58,362 bases of DNA from an uncultured Muribaculaceae bacterium (GTDB lineage: Bacteria > Bacteroidota > Bacteroidia > Bacteroidales > Muribaculaceae). Below the pieces are notes generated by a model that ran no database searches, was not told the origin of the DNA, and saw only the letters and a program-made list of their open reading frames with translations. Position 1 is the stretch's first letter, and each line of letters begins with the position of its first letter. Positions 42,527 to 50,517 of this stretch are shown here, piece by piece. A program made the position numbers and the translations under genes. The stretch covers positions 1 through 58,362 of the forward strand of contig CAJLTZ010000002.1 of NCBI GenBank assembly GCA_905209725.1, in the 5' to 3' direction.

Positions 42527-44239
42527 ATGAAGATTGAAAATATTGACATCTCCTCTTATCCCAACTCCGAGAAGATATATATAAAAGGTGAAATGCCGGG
42601 CGTAAGCGTGGCTATGCGCCGCATCCACCAATTTCCCACCGTAAAGATTGAGAACGGCAAGCGCGTGGAATATCCCAATCCCGACATTACCGTCTACGAC
42701 ACATCGGGGCCATACACCGACCCTGCCGTTAAAACCGACATCAACAAGGGTCTTCCCCGCCTCCGTGAGGCATGGGTGGAGGGTCGCGGAGACACAGAGG
42801 TGCTTCCCGACATCTCCAGCGAATATGGCCGCGCCCGTCGCGACAATTCCGCTCTCGACGCCATCCGTTTCCCGGTGACCCATCGTCCGCGCCGCGCCAA
42901 GGATGGCCACCGCGTCACCCAGATGTACTATGCCCGCAAGGGAGTCATCACCCCCGAAATGGAATATGCCGCAATCCGCGAGAACGCTGACTGCAAGGCT
43001 CTCGGCATCGAAAGCCACATCACTCCCGAATTCGTTCGCCAGGAGGTGGCTGCCGGCCGCGCAATCATCGCCGCCAATATCAACCACCCCGAGGCCGAGC
43101 CTATGGTGATCGGCAGCAAGTTCCGCTGCAAACTCAACACCAACATCGGCAACTCAGCCCTCTCTTCCGGCATCGAGGAGGAGGTGGCAAAGGCCATGTG
43201 GAGCTGCTACTGGGGAGGCGACACTCTGATGGACCTCTCCACAGGCGACAACATCCACGAAACCCGCGAATGGATTATCCGCAACTGCCCCGTGCCAATG
43301 GGCACAGTGCCCATCTATCAGGCTCTCGAAAAAGTAAATGGAGATGTAAGCAAGCTCACATGGGAGATCTACCGCGACACACTCATCGAGCAGTGCGAAC
43401 AGGGCGTGGACTATTTCACAATCCATGCAGGTGTGCTCCGCGAGCATGCCGCCCTTGTGGAGAGCCGCAAGACCGGATGCGTGTCGCGTGGAGGTTCCAT
43501 CATGACCGAATGGACCGTGATCCACAATCAGGAGAGTTTCCTCTACACGCATTTCGACGAGATCTGCGAAATCCTCAACAAATACGACGTGGCAGTCTCG
43601 CTTGGCGACGGAATGCGACCCGGCTCCATACATGATGCCAACGACCGCGCTCAGTTCCTCGAACTCGAAGTGCTCGGCCGCCTCACGGAGAAAGCCTGGG
43701 AACATGACGTGCAGGTAATCGTGGAGGGCCCCGGCCATGTGCCCATGAATAAGATTGAGGCCAACATGGAGAAGCAGAAAGTGGCTTGCCACGACGCTCC
43801 CTTCTATACGCTCGGGCCTCTCACCACCGACATCGCTCCTGGCTACGACCATATCACCTCTGCCATTGGCGCCGCCATCATCTCGGCGCTCGGCACAGCC
43901 ATGATATGCTACGTGACACCCAAGGAGCATCTCTCGCTCCCCACACTCGAGGATGTGCGCGACGGCGTAATCGCCTATAAGATTGCCGCCCATGCCGCCG
44001 ACCTCGCCAAGGGATTCCCCGGCGCACAGGTGCGCGACGACGCTCTGAGCAAAGCCCGCTATGAGTTCCGCTGGAAAGACCAGTTCAATCTCTCGCTCGA
44101 CCCTGCACGCGCCAAACAATATTATCTTGAATCACGTCGCGACGCTCCGGACGCTGACGACCGCTTCTGCACGATGTGCGGCCCAAACTTCTGCGCAATG
44201 CGCATTTCCCAAAGCATCGCCGACAAATGCGATAAATGA
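42527..44239 (+). CDS. thiC: HMP phosphate synthase ThiC
   Basis: A 570-residue radical SAM enzyme converting aminoimidazole ribotide to hydroxymethylpyrimidine phosphate. The unusual C-terminal cluster motif CxxCxxxxC is present (CTMCGPNFC, about residues 550-558). Internal blocks TRREWIIRN-like (ETREWIIRNCPVPMGTVPIYQAL) and SLGDGMRPGS confirm the family; no Bacteroidota-specific oddities are seen. The stop overlaps thiH. Confidence 0.97.
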   Translation: MKIENIDISSYPNSEKIYIKGEMPGVSVAMRRIHQFPTVKIENGKRVEYPNPDITVYDTSGPYTDPAVKTDINKGLPRLREAWVEGRGDTEVLPDISSEYGRARRDNSALDAIRFPVTHRPRRAKDGHRVTQMYYARKGVITPEMEYAAIRENADCKALGIESHITPEFVRQEVAAGRAIIAANINHPEAEPMVIGSKFRCKLNTNIGNSALSSGIEEEVAKAMWSCYWGGDTLMDLSTGDNIHETREWIIRNCPVPMGTVPIYQALEKVNGDVSKLTWEIYRDTLIEQCEQGVDYFTIHAGVLREHAALVESRKTGCVSRGGSIMTEWTVIHNQESFLYTHFDEICEILNKYDVAVSLGDGMRPGSIHDANDRAQFLELEVLGRLTEKAWEHDVQVIVEGPGHVPMNKIEANMEKQKVACHDAPFYTLGPLTTDIAPGYDHITSAIGAAIISALGTAMICYVTPKEHLSLPTLEDVRDGVIAYKIAAHAADLAKGFPGAQVRDDALSKARYEFRWKDQFNLSLDPARAKQYYLESRRDAPDADDRFCTMCGPNFCAMRISQSIADKCDK

Positions 44240-45426
44240 TGGAAGAAACTGTAACTAAAAAATTCAAGGCCGATCCCGACAGAGAAGCAGTGTTCGGCCA
44301 TGGATTTGCCGATATAATCGACCAGTACGACTGGGATGAAACCATCCGCATGGTGAAGGACGCCACCGATGCCGACGTGCGCCGCGTGCTTGCGAAAGCG
44401 CGCCGCAATGCCAAGCCCCTCACTCCGGATGAATTCGGCGTGCTCATTTCCAAGGCTGCCGACCCATATCTCGAGGAGATGGCTCAGCTCGCGCATCACT
44501 TCACGCTCGAACGCTTCGGACGCACCATCTCGCTCTATATCCCGATGTATGTGTCGAACGCCTGCACGAATAAATGCGTGTACTGCGGATTCAATCACGA
44601 CAATCCCTTCACCCGTACCACCCTTACATTGCCTCAGGTGGAGGAGGAATGCAAGGCCATCAAGCGCCTCGGCCCATTCCAGAATCTGCTCATAGTGTCG
44701 GGCGAATATCCCTCGCTCTGCGGCGTGGACTATTTGGAGAATGTGCTTCACACATGCCGCCCCTACTTCCACAACCTCACCATCGAGGTGCAGCCGCTGC
44801 GCGCATCGGAATATTACCGGCTTACGAAGAGCGGTCTCAACGGTGTGGTATGTTTCCAGGAAACTTACCACCGCGAAGCCTACCGCAACTATCACCCGCG
44901 CGGCATGAAGAGCCACTACGCATGGCGTCTCAACGGCTACGACCGTATGGGCGAAGCCGGCGTGCACAAGATTGGAATGGGGGTGCTTATCGGCCTTGAG
45001 GACTGGCGCGCCGATATTGTGATGATGGCACGCCACCTGCGCTATCTCCAGCAGCATTACTGGCGCACCCGCTATTCGGTGAATTTCCCCCGCATGCGTC
45101 CTTCGGAGAGCGGCTATCAGCCACATGTGGTGATGACCGACCGCGAACTGGCCCGCGTCACATGCGCCTTCCGCATATTCGACCATGATGTGGATATCTC
45201 CTACAGCACCCGCGAATGCCCCGAATACCGCACACATATGATGAAATTAGGCGTCACCTCCATGAGCGCGGGAAGCCAGACAGAGCCCGGCGGGTACGCC
45301 ACATCGCCCGAGGCGCTCGAACAGTTCGAGACCTCCGACCAGCGCTCGCCTGAACAGGTGGTGAAGTCGATAAAAGAGTGCGGGTTCGACCCCGTGTGGA
45401 AAGACTGGGACGCAGTATTCGATTAA
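44236..45426 (+). CDS. thiH: 2-iminoacetate synthase ThiH
   Basis: A 396-residue radical SAM enzyme cleaving tyrosine to dehydroglycine and p-cresol for the anaerobic thiazole route. The motif is C110-xxx-C114-xx-C117 (SNACTNKCVYCGF). RYSVNFPRMRPSE and MSAGSQTEPGGY are family blocks. The choice of ThiH rather than ThiO fits an anaerobe. Start is ATG 44236 (ATGA overlap with thiC); ATG 44239 is equally possible. Last gene of the operon before a strong terminator. Confidence 0.95.
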   Translation: MMEETVTKKFKADPDREAVFGHGFADIIDQYDWDETIRMVKDATDADVRRVLAKARRNAKPLTPDEFGVLISKAADPYLEEMAQLAHHFTLERFGRTISLYIPMYVSNACTNKCVYCGFNHDNPFTRTTLTLPQVEEECKAIKRLGPFQNLLIVSGEYPSLCGVDYLENVLHTCRPYFHNLTIEVQPLRASEYYRLTKSGLNGVVCFQETYHREAYRNYHPRGMKSHYAWRLNGYDRMGEAGVHKIGMGVLIGLEDWRADIVMMARHLRYLQQHYWRTRYSVNFPRMRPSESGYQPHVVMTDRELARVTCAFRIFDHDVDISYSTRECPEYRTHMMKLGVTSMSAGSQTEPGGYATSPEALEQFETSDQRSPEQVVKSIKECGFDPVWKDWDAVFD

Positions 45427-45474
45427 TCAGAATTTAAGACGGTCCATCCCGAACCAATCCACTCCTTATTTGTT

Positions 45475-45511
45475 AAAAAGATTGAGGCATGCCTTATGCT
45501 TCAATCTTTTT
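45475..45511 (+). terminator. Intrinsic terminator of the thiamine operon
   Basis: A 16-bp stem with one G-T wobble (45475-45490 with 45496-45511), loop GCCTT, A5 on the left and a T-run on the right. Confidence 0.9.
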
Positions 45512-45537
45512 TTATTGACTTCATAATATCACGACTT

Positions 45538-46116
45538 ATGAAATTCACTCAGCCACGTCTCCCCTACTCAATAGACGCCCTCAACCCTTCAATCTCTCCG
45601 GCCACGATAGATTTCCACTACGGAAAACATGAAAAGGCATATATCGACACCCTCAACCGCTTGATTGAGGGAACACCTTATGCCGACATGGCACTCGAAA
45701 AGATAATCGCCGCGAGCGACGGTCCCCTTTTCAACGCAGCCTCGCAGGCCTGGAACCATATCTTCTATTTCTTCCAGTTCGCACCCGACGGACAGCGCGA
45801 ACCGCAAGGAAAACTGCGCGAGAAAATTGATGCCACCTTCGGCAGCTTCGACGAATTCAAGAAGCAATTCGAAAATGCCGGGGCATCACTCTTCGGCTCT
45901 GGATGGGTTTGGCTCAGTTGCGATGCAAAAGGCGACCTCTTCATCACGCAGGGAAGCAATGCCGACAATCCCTTGCGCCACGACCTTCGCCCCATCCTCA
46001 CATTCGACGTATGGGAACACGCCTATTATCTTGACTATCAAAACCGTCGCGCCGACTATCTGAAAGTTCTCTGGAACATAGTAGACTGGGATATCATAGA
46101 CATGAGGTATGAATAA
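45538..46116 (+). CDS. sodB: Iron/manganese superoxide dismutase
   Basis: A 192-residue enzyme. The metal ligands are His27 (FHYGKH), His74 (WNH), Asp157 and His161 (DVWEHAYY). Gln70 four residues before His74 (AASQAWNH) is the iron-type second-sphere residue, so it is Fe or cambialistic SOD as known in Bacteroides. I chose ATG 45538; an upstream TTG would start inside the terminator. It protects the anaerobe during oxygen exposure. No convincing promoter motif is visible in the short spacer. Confidence 0.95.
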   Translation: MKFTQPRLPYSIDALNPSISPATIDFHYGKHEKAYIDTLNRLIEGTPYADMALEKIIAASDGPLFNAASQAWNHIFYFFQFAPDGQREPQGKLREKIDATFGSFDEFKKQFENAGASLFGSGWVWLSCDAKGDLFITQGSNADNPLRHDLRPILTFDVWEHAYYLDYQNRRADYLKVLWNIVDWDIIDMRYE

Positions 46117-46142
46117 TTTCGGACATCAGTAGAAAAACTAAT

Positions 46143-46193
46143 CCCCGGCGCCGGAGATATCTTTCCTGGGCGCCGGGAAATTTCCACTCTTTT
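46143..46193 (+). terminator. Probable terminator after sodB
   Basis: CCCGGCGCC (46144-46152) pairs with GGCGCCGGG (46169-46177) around a 16-nt loop; a T-run follows about 12 nt later. Confidence 0.6.
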
Positions 46194-46240
46194 TTATCCA
46201 TATTTTGCGCATTACGGCATAGAATTTGATTATAAAATAT

Positions 46241-46248
46241 TAATTTTG
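46241..46248 (+). promoter_or_regulatory. -7 element of rsfS-ftsH
   Basis: TAATTTTG, 43 bp before the rsfS ATG. No matching -33 is seen at 19-20 bp. Confidence 0.5.
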
Positions 46249-46290
46249 TATTTTAAAACAGAACAAAGACATATTCCACAAAATCAAAAT

Positions 46291-46680
46291 ATGCCGTACA
46301 AGACAGACACAAAACAAGATATCGAGAAGCAGCAGCAGCTCCGCGATGCAGTGATTCTTGCCATTCAGGACCGTAAAGGGAAAAGCATCACCGACATCGA
46401 CCTCGGAGAAATAGAATCCGCGCCGGCACGCGAATTTATCGTATGCCAGGGAAATTCCACTTCGCAGGTGAGCGCTATTGCCAACAACATACGGGAAAAC
46501 GTGCAGAAAACCACCGGACAGAAACCTTACAACTACGACGGCTACCGCAACAGCCAGTGGATTGTGATAGATTATGGTTCACTTTTCGTGCATGTGTTTC
46601 TTCCTGACACAAGGACCTATTATAACATCGAGGACCTCTGGAACGATGCGAAAATCACTGAAATTCCCGACCTCGACTAA
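46291..46680 (+). CDS. rsfS: Ribosomal silencing factor RsfS
   Basis: A 129-residue protein that binds ribosomal protein L14 and blocks subunit joining during starvation. Family blocks: GKSITDIDLGEIESAPAREFIVCQGNS, TGQKPYNYDG, WIVIDYGSLFVHVF and YYNIEDLW. ATG 46291 is preferred over a TTG at 46246 that lies inside the -7 element. ftsH follows after 46 bp. Confidence 0.93.
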   Translation: MPYKTDTKQDIEKQQQLRDAVILAIQDRKGKSITDIDLGEIESAPAREFIVCQGNSTSQVSAIANNIRENVQKTTGQKPYNYDGYRNSQWIVIDYGSLFVHVFLPDTRTYYNIEDLWNDAKITEIPDLD

Positions 46681-46726
46681 TAATGTAGCCATACATTCCA
46701 CAAGATTACCAAACATCATAGAATAA

Positions 46727-48811
46727 ATGAGCATGATACCCAAACGCAACAACCGAGGCAATCAGCGTCGTCCGCTCTTCAACATGTACTGGATGTACGC
46801 ACTGATAATCCTCTCATTGCTCGCGCTATATTATTTCCAGGACGGCTCTCAGTCGAAAGACGTCAACTGGACCGATTTTGAGAAGGCCGCCCTTGCAGGA
46901 GAATTCGAGAAAGTGGTGGTATTTTCAGAGTCAGGCCAGGCCGAGGGCCTCCTCACGCCGGCCGGCGCAAAACGCCAGAAGTTTGACACACCTCCCGGCA
47001 TGACCGGCGATTTCAAACTGAAGACCACCATACCCTCCACCGATAAGATTCAGGATAAAATCGACAGCTGGAATACCGCGCTCGCCAAAGCAGGTAAGCC
47101 CCAGATGGCCGTGACCTATGAAAAGGGCAGCGACCTTATGAAGCTGTTCTGGTATTTCGGCCCGCTTGTGCTCATCATAATATTTATGGTGTATATGTCG
47201 CGGCGAATGTCGGGCGGCGCCGGAGGTGGCGGCGGCATCTTCAATGTCGGCAAATCCAAAGCTATCGTTTTCGACAAGAACAACGGCACCAACGTCACAT
47301 TCAAGGATGTGGCCGGCCTTGCCGAAGCCAAAGTGGAGATTGAGGAGATTGTTGAATTCCTGAAGAATCCGCAAAGATACACTGAACTCGGCGCCAAGAT
47401 ACCTAAAGGCGCACTTCTCGTAGGCCCTCCCGGCACGGGTAAGACCCTGCTTGCCAAGGCGGTGGCCGGCGAGGCCGATGTGCCTTTCCTCTCCATGTCG
47501 GGTTCGGATTTCGTGGAGATGTTCGTAGGTGTGGGCGCCGCCCGAGTTCGCGACCTCTTCAAGCAGGCTAAGGAGAAAGCTCCCTGCATCGTTTTCATCG
47601 ACGAGATTGATGCCGTGGGTCGCGCCCGTGGCAAAAACCCCAACATGGGCAGCAACGACGAGCGTGAAAACACCCTCAACCAGATGCTTACCGAGATGGA
47701 CGGTTTCCAGAGCAACAACGGCGTAATCTGCCTTGCCGCCACCAACCGTGCCGATATGCTCGACAAGGCACTTCTGCGCCCGGGACGTTTCGACCGCCAG
47801 ATATATGTGGACCTTCCCGAACTTACCGACCGTGTTGAGATTTTCAACGTTCACCTGCGTAACATCAAGTGCAGCAGCAAACTCGATGTGGAACAACTTG
47901 CCCGCCAAACCCAAGGGTTCTCGGGCGCCGACATCGCCAATGTCTGCAACGAGGCCGCCCTTATCGCAGCCCGCAACAACCAGAAAGAGGTGACATGGGA
48001 TGATTTCATGGCTGCAATCGACAGGATTGTAGGCGGCCTTGAGAAGAAGTCACGTGTAATCACCGATGAGGAGAAAGCCGCCATAGCCACGCATGAGGCA
48101 GGTCACGCCACTGTGAGCTGGCTCACCAAATATGGCAACCCGCTTGTAAAGGTAACCATCGTGCCGCGCGGCCGTGCTCTCGGCGCAGCCTGGTATGCTC
48201 CGGAGGAGCGCCAGATTATCCCCACGCAGGCTCTGCTCGACACAATGTGCGGAATGCTCGCAGGTCGTGCCGCCGAAGAGGTCTTCACCGGCCAGATCGG
48301 CACCGGCGCAAGCGACGACCTCGAGAAGTGCACCAAGATTGCACGTTCCCTCGTGCTCGTGTATGGTATGAGCGACAAACTTCCCAATATCAACTATAAC
48401 GACTCCTCCGGCCAGGAGATGGGATTCACCAAACCCTACTCAGAGGAGACCGCTAAGATAATCGATGAGGAGGTGAAGCGAATCATTGCTGAGCAGTATG
48501 AACGCGCCAAGGAGATTCTCCGCGCCCATGCAAAAGAGCACAATGAGATTCGCGATATGCTTATCGAGCGCGAGGTGATCTTCCACGACGATGTGGAGAA
48601 GATTCTGGGCAAGCGTCCATGGAAATCGCGCACAGATGAGATCATCGAGATCAATAAGCGCCTTGAAGCAAAGAAGGAAAACAAAGAGGAGGGCAAGAAA
48701 CCCGAGGCCGACAAGGCTGCCGCAGAGAGCGATCCCAAAGAGGAAGAAAACGGCGGCATCGTAGACGACCGCGAGGATGACGGCACTCCACCGCCCTTCA
48801 CCGCCAAGTAA
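46727..48811 (+). CDS. ftsH: ATP-dependent zinc metalloprotease FtsH
   Basis: A 694-residue membrane-bound AAA+ protease for quality control of membrane and regulatory proteins. Two transmembrane helices (about 22-37 and 139-158) flank a periplasmic domain. Walker A GPPGTGKT is at 233-240, Walker B VFIDEIDAVG, the second region of homology RPGRFDRQIYVD and the zinc site HEAGH at 456-460. The C terminus is a charged tail (KPEADKAAAESD). Length is normal. It is followed by a heptamer repeat and terminator. Confidence 0.97.
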   Translation: MSMIPKRNNRGNQRRPLFNMYWMYALIILSLLALYYFQDGSQSKDVNWTDFEKAALAGEFEKVVVFSESGQAEGLLTPAGAKRQKFDTPPGMTGDFKLKTTIPSTDKIQDKIDSWNTALAKAGKPQMAVTYEKGSDLMKLFWYFGPLVLIIIFMVYMSRRMSGGAGGGGGIFNVGKSKAIVFDKNNGTNVTFKDVAGLAEAKVEIEEIVEFLKNPQRYTELGAKIPKGALLVGPPGTGKTLLAKAVAGEADVPFLSMSGSDFVEMFVGVGAARVRDLFKQAKEKAPCIVFIDEIDAVGRARGKNPNMGSNDERENTLNQMLTEMDGFQSNNGVICLAATNRADMLDKALLRPGRFDRQIYVDLPELTDRVEIFNVHLRNIKCSSKLDVEQLARQTQGFSGADIANVCNEAALIAARNNQKEVTWDDFMAAIDRIVGGLEKKSRVITDEEKAAIATHEAGHATVSWLTKYGNPLVKVTIVPRGRALGAAWYAPEERQIIPTQALLDTMCGMLAGRAAEEVFTGQIGTGASDDLEKCTKIARSLVLVYGMSDKLPNINYNDSSGQEMGFTKPYSEETAKIIDEEVKRIIAEQYERAKEILRAHAKEHNEIRDMLIEREVIFHDDVEKILGKRPWKSRTDEIIEINKRLEAKKENKEEGKKPEADKAAAESDPKEEENGGIVDDREDDGTPPPFTAK

Positions 48812-48813
48812 TG

Positions 48814-48849
48814 TTGAATTTTGAATTTTGAATTTTGAATTTTGAATTT
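48814..48849 (+). repeat. AT-rich heptamer repeat after ftsH
   Basis: Five tandem units with period 7 (GAATTTT), beginning 2 nt after the ftsH stop. Confidence 0.85.
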
Positions 48850-48867
48850 CATTTTTTTTGATTTTTT

Positions 48868-48900
48868 ATTCCCGCTGGAAATATCCTGCGGGATTTTTTT
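48868..48900 (+). terminator. Terminator of rsfS-ftsH
   Basis: TCCCGC / GCGGGA with an inner GGA / TCC and loop AATA, followed by seven T. The inner stem is separated by a T-T mismatch. Confidence 0.75.
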
Positions 48901-49096
48901 GCTGTCTTGGTTATTGTTGCCGCTGCTACAGTTATTGCTGTTGTTATCCTGTTTATTTGACTGTGGGAGGGGGCATTATTTTTTCAGAGTGTTAAAGAAA
49001 ACTAAATTTTTGATTTGAGTTTTCCGTTAGATGGCATTATTGGTCTAATTGGCGCATTTCTGATTTTATTAGAGTAAAAGAATAGGAAATTTTTAC

Positions 49097-49104
49097 TAAA
49101 TTTG
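49097..49104 (+). promoter_or_regulatory. -7 element of the RND efflux operon
   Basis: TAAATTTG with no strong -33. It implies a start near 49110 and a leader of about 280 nt. The stretch 48901-49090 before it shows no gene. Confidence 0.45.
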
Positions 49105-49387
49105 CACCCGGATTCCGCAAAAAATATGTTGGACGGCATGTTTTCGACCATTTTCAAATGTTAAAGATTCTCGGAACTTATGCCACGTCCAATCAGTTAC
49201 GAATCATATTCCGCATTTAATTGTTAAAAACATAGGTACTCATATCTATCTGATATCTATCTGACCACACATTGAGCCGAGATTACAGGCTCACCTACTT
49301 ATCTTCCCGGCAAGATTGCCATCCTAGAGAATGGCAACGGGTACAATACTCAGAATATTAACCTGAAAGAAAAGATAAAGAAAGAAA
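49105..49387 (+). ncRNA. Long structured leader of the efflux operon
   Basis: No coding frame is convincing. Hairpins: TTGGACGGCAT with ATGCCACGTCCAA (49129-49139 / 49180-49192, two-base bulge); TGAGCC / GGCTCA (49273-49293); TTGCCAT / ATGGCAA (49316-49337), with CCCG / CGGG able to extend it. An exact 11-bp tandem duplication, ATATCTATCTG, is at 49242-49263. It could be a cis-regulatory RNA or hold an operator. No known riboswitch is recognised. Confidence 0.4.
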
Positions 49388-50506
49388 ATGAAAGTGAAAA
49401 GACTGAGTGCAATGGCTTTGCCGTTGGCGGCACTGGCCATTATTTTCCCTTCATGCAAGGGTGGCAACCAACAGCAGGAGCAGCAGGCTCCGGAACTTGC
49501 CGTGCTCACCGTGACAGAAGACAACACCACGCTTGAGACAGGCTTTCCCACCACGCTTCAGGGCGAGAACGACGTAGAGATACGTCCGCAGGTGCAGGGC
49601 TTCCTCACGAAGGTATGCGTGGAGGAAGGTCAGCGAGTGTCGAAAGGCCAGACTCTCTTCATGATCGACAGAGTGCAGCTTCAGGCACAGGTCGACGCAG
49701 CGAAAGCCGCTGTAGGTGTGGCTCAAGCCAACGTCAACACCGCCAAGACCAATATGAACAATAACAAGATGCTCTTCGAGAAGAACATCATCAGCCAGCC
49801 TGCTTATCAGACCTCGGTCGACGCATACAACTCCGCCCTTGCAGGACTCAACCAGGCTCAGGCCAATCTCACAAGCGCCCGCAAGAATCTGAGTTATTCA
49901 AATGTTACAGCTCCCGTGTCGGGCGTGGTAGGCAGCATCGACTTCAAGGAGGGTTCGCTCGTGTCGCCGCAGACGCTGCTCACGGTGCTCAGCAACAACT
50001 CCGACATGCAGGCCGACTTCTCCATCAATGAGAAGGATCTCCTTGCCATGACCGACAATGGCAAGCGCTCAATCAATGAAGCCATAAAGATGCTTCCCCC
50101 CGTGACCCTGCGTCTTGCCACCGGCGAAACATATTCACACCCCGGCAAGATCATTGCCATCTCCGGCGTGATTGACCCCGCCACAGGTTCGGCCAACGCA
50201 AAAGCCATCTTCCCCAATCCCGACGGAATGCTCCACAGCGGCAACACAGGCCAGGTGATGCTTCCCCGCGTGCACAACAACACTATCGTGATTCCGCAGA
50301 CCGCCACCTACGAGGTGCAGGACATGAAATTCGTCTATGTGCTCGGCGACAGCAACAAGGTGCACTCCGCTCCTATCCAGGTTGCTGCTGAGAACGATGG
50401 CAAGAACTATATTGTGACCGGCGGTCTTACTCCGGGTCAGGTGATTGTAACCGAGGGTGTGGGCATCACCGTGAAGGATGACATGGTGATCAAGCCGAAA
50501 AAATAG
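49388..50506 (+). CDS. RND efflux adaptor (membrane fusion) lipoprotein
   Basis: A 372-residue periplasmic adaptor of the AcrA/MexA type. The lipobox FPSC (Cys23) is followed by KGGNQQQEQQ. The biotinyl-lipoyl half-motifs VQGFLTKVCVEEGQRVSKGQTLF and YSNVTAPVSGVVGSIDFKEGSLV flank an alpha-helical hairpin rich in Ala/Asn/Gln (about 105-165). The beta-barrel and membrane-proximal parts follow. It links the transporter gene 11 nt downstream to the outer-membrane factor. Confidence 0.93.
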   Translation: MKVKRLSAMALPLAALAIIFPSCKGGNQQQEQQAPELAVLTVTEDNTTLETGFPTTLQGENDVEIRPQVQGFLTKVCVEEGQRVSKGQTLFMIDRVQLQAQVDAAKAAVGVAQANVNTAKTNMNNNKMLFEKNIISQPAYQTSVDAYNSALAGLNQAQANLTSARKNLSYSNVTAPVSGVVGSIDFKEGSLVSPQTLLTVLSNNSDMQADFSINEKDLLAMTDNGKRSINEAIKMLPPVTLRLATGETYSHPGKIIAISGVIDPATGSANAKAIFPNPDGMLHSGNTGQVMLPRVHNNTIVIPQTATYEVQDMKFVYVLGDSNKVHSAPIQVAAENDGKNYIVTGGLTPGQVIVTEGVGITVKDDMVIKPKK

Positions 50507-50517
50507 AATAGAAAGCA

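Noticed and set aside
44122..45237. 371-codon minus frame opposite thiH
   Set aside because: Antisense of a well-supported radical SAM gene.
48814..48849. CRISPR array or telomere-like repeat
   Set aside because: Seven-base tandem units without spacers and no cas genes.
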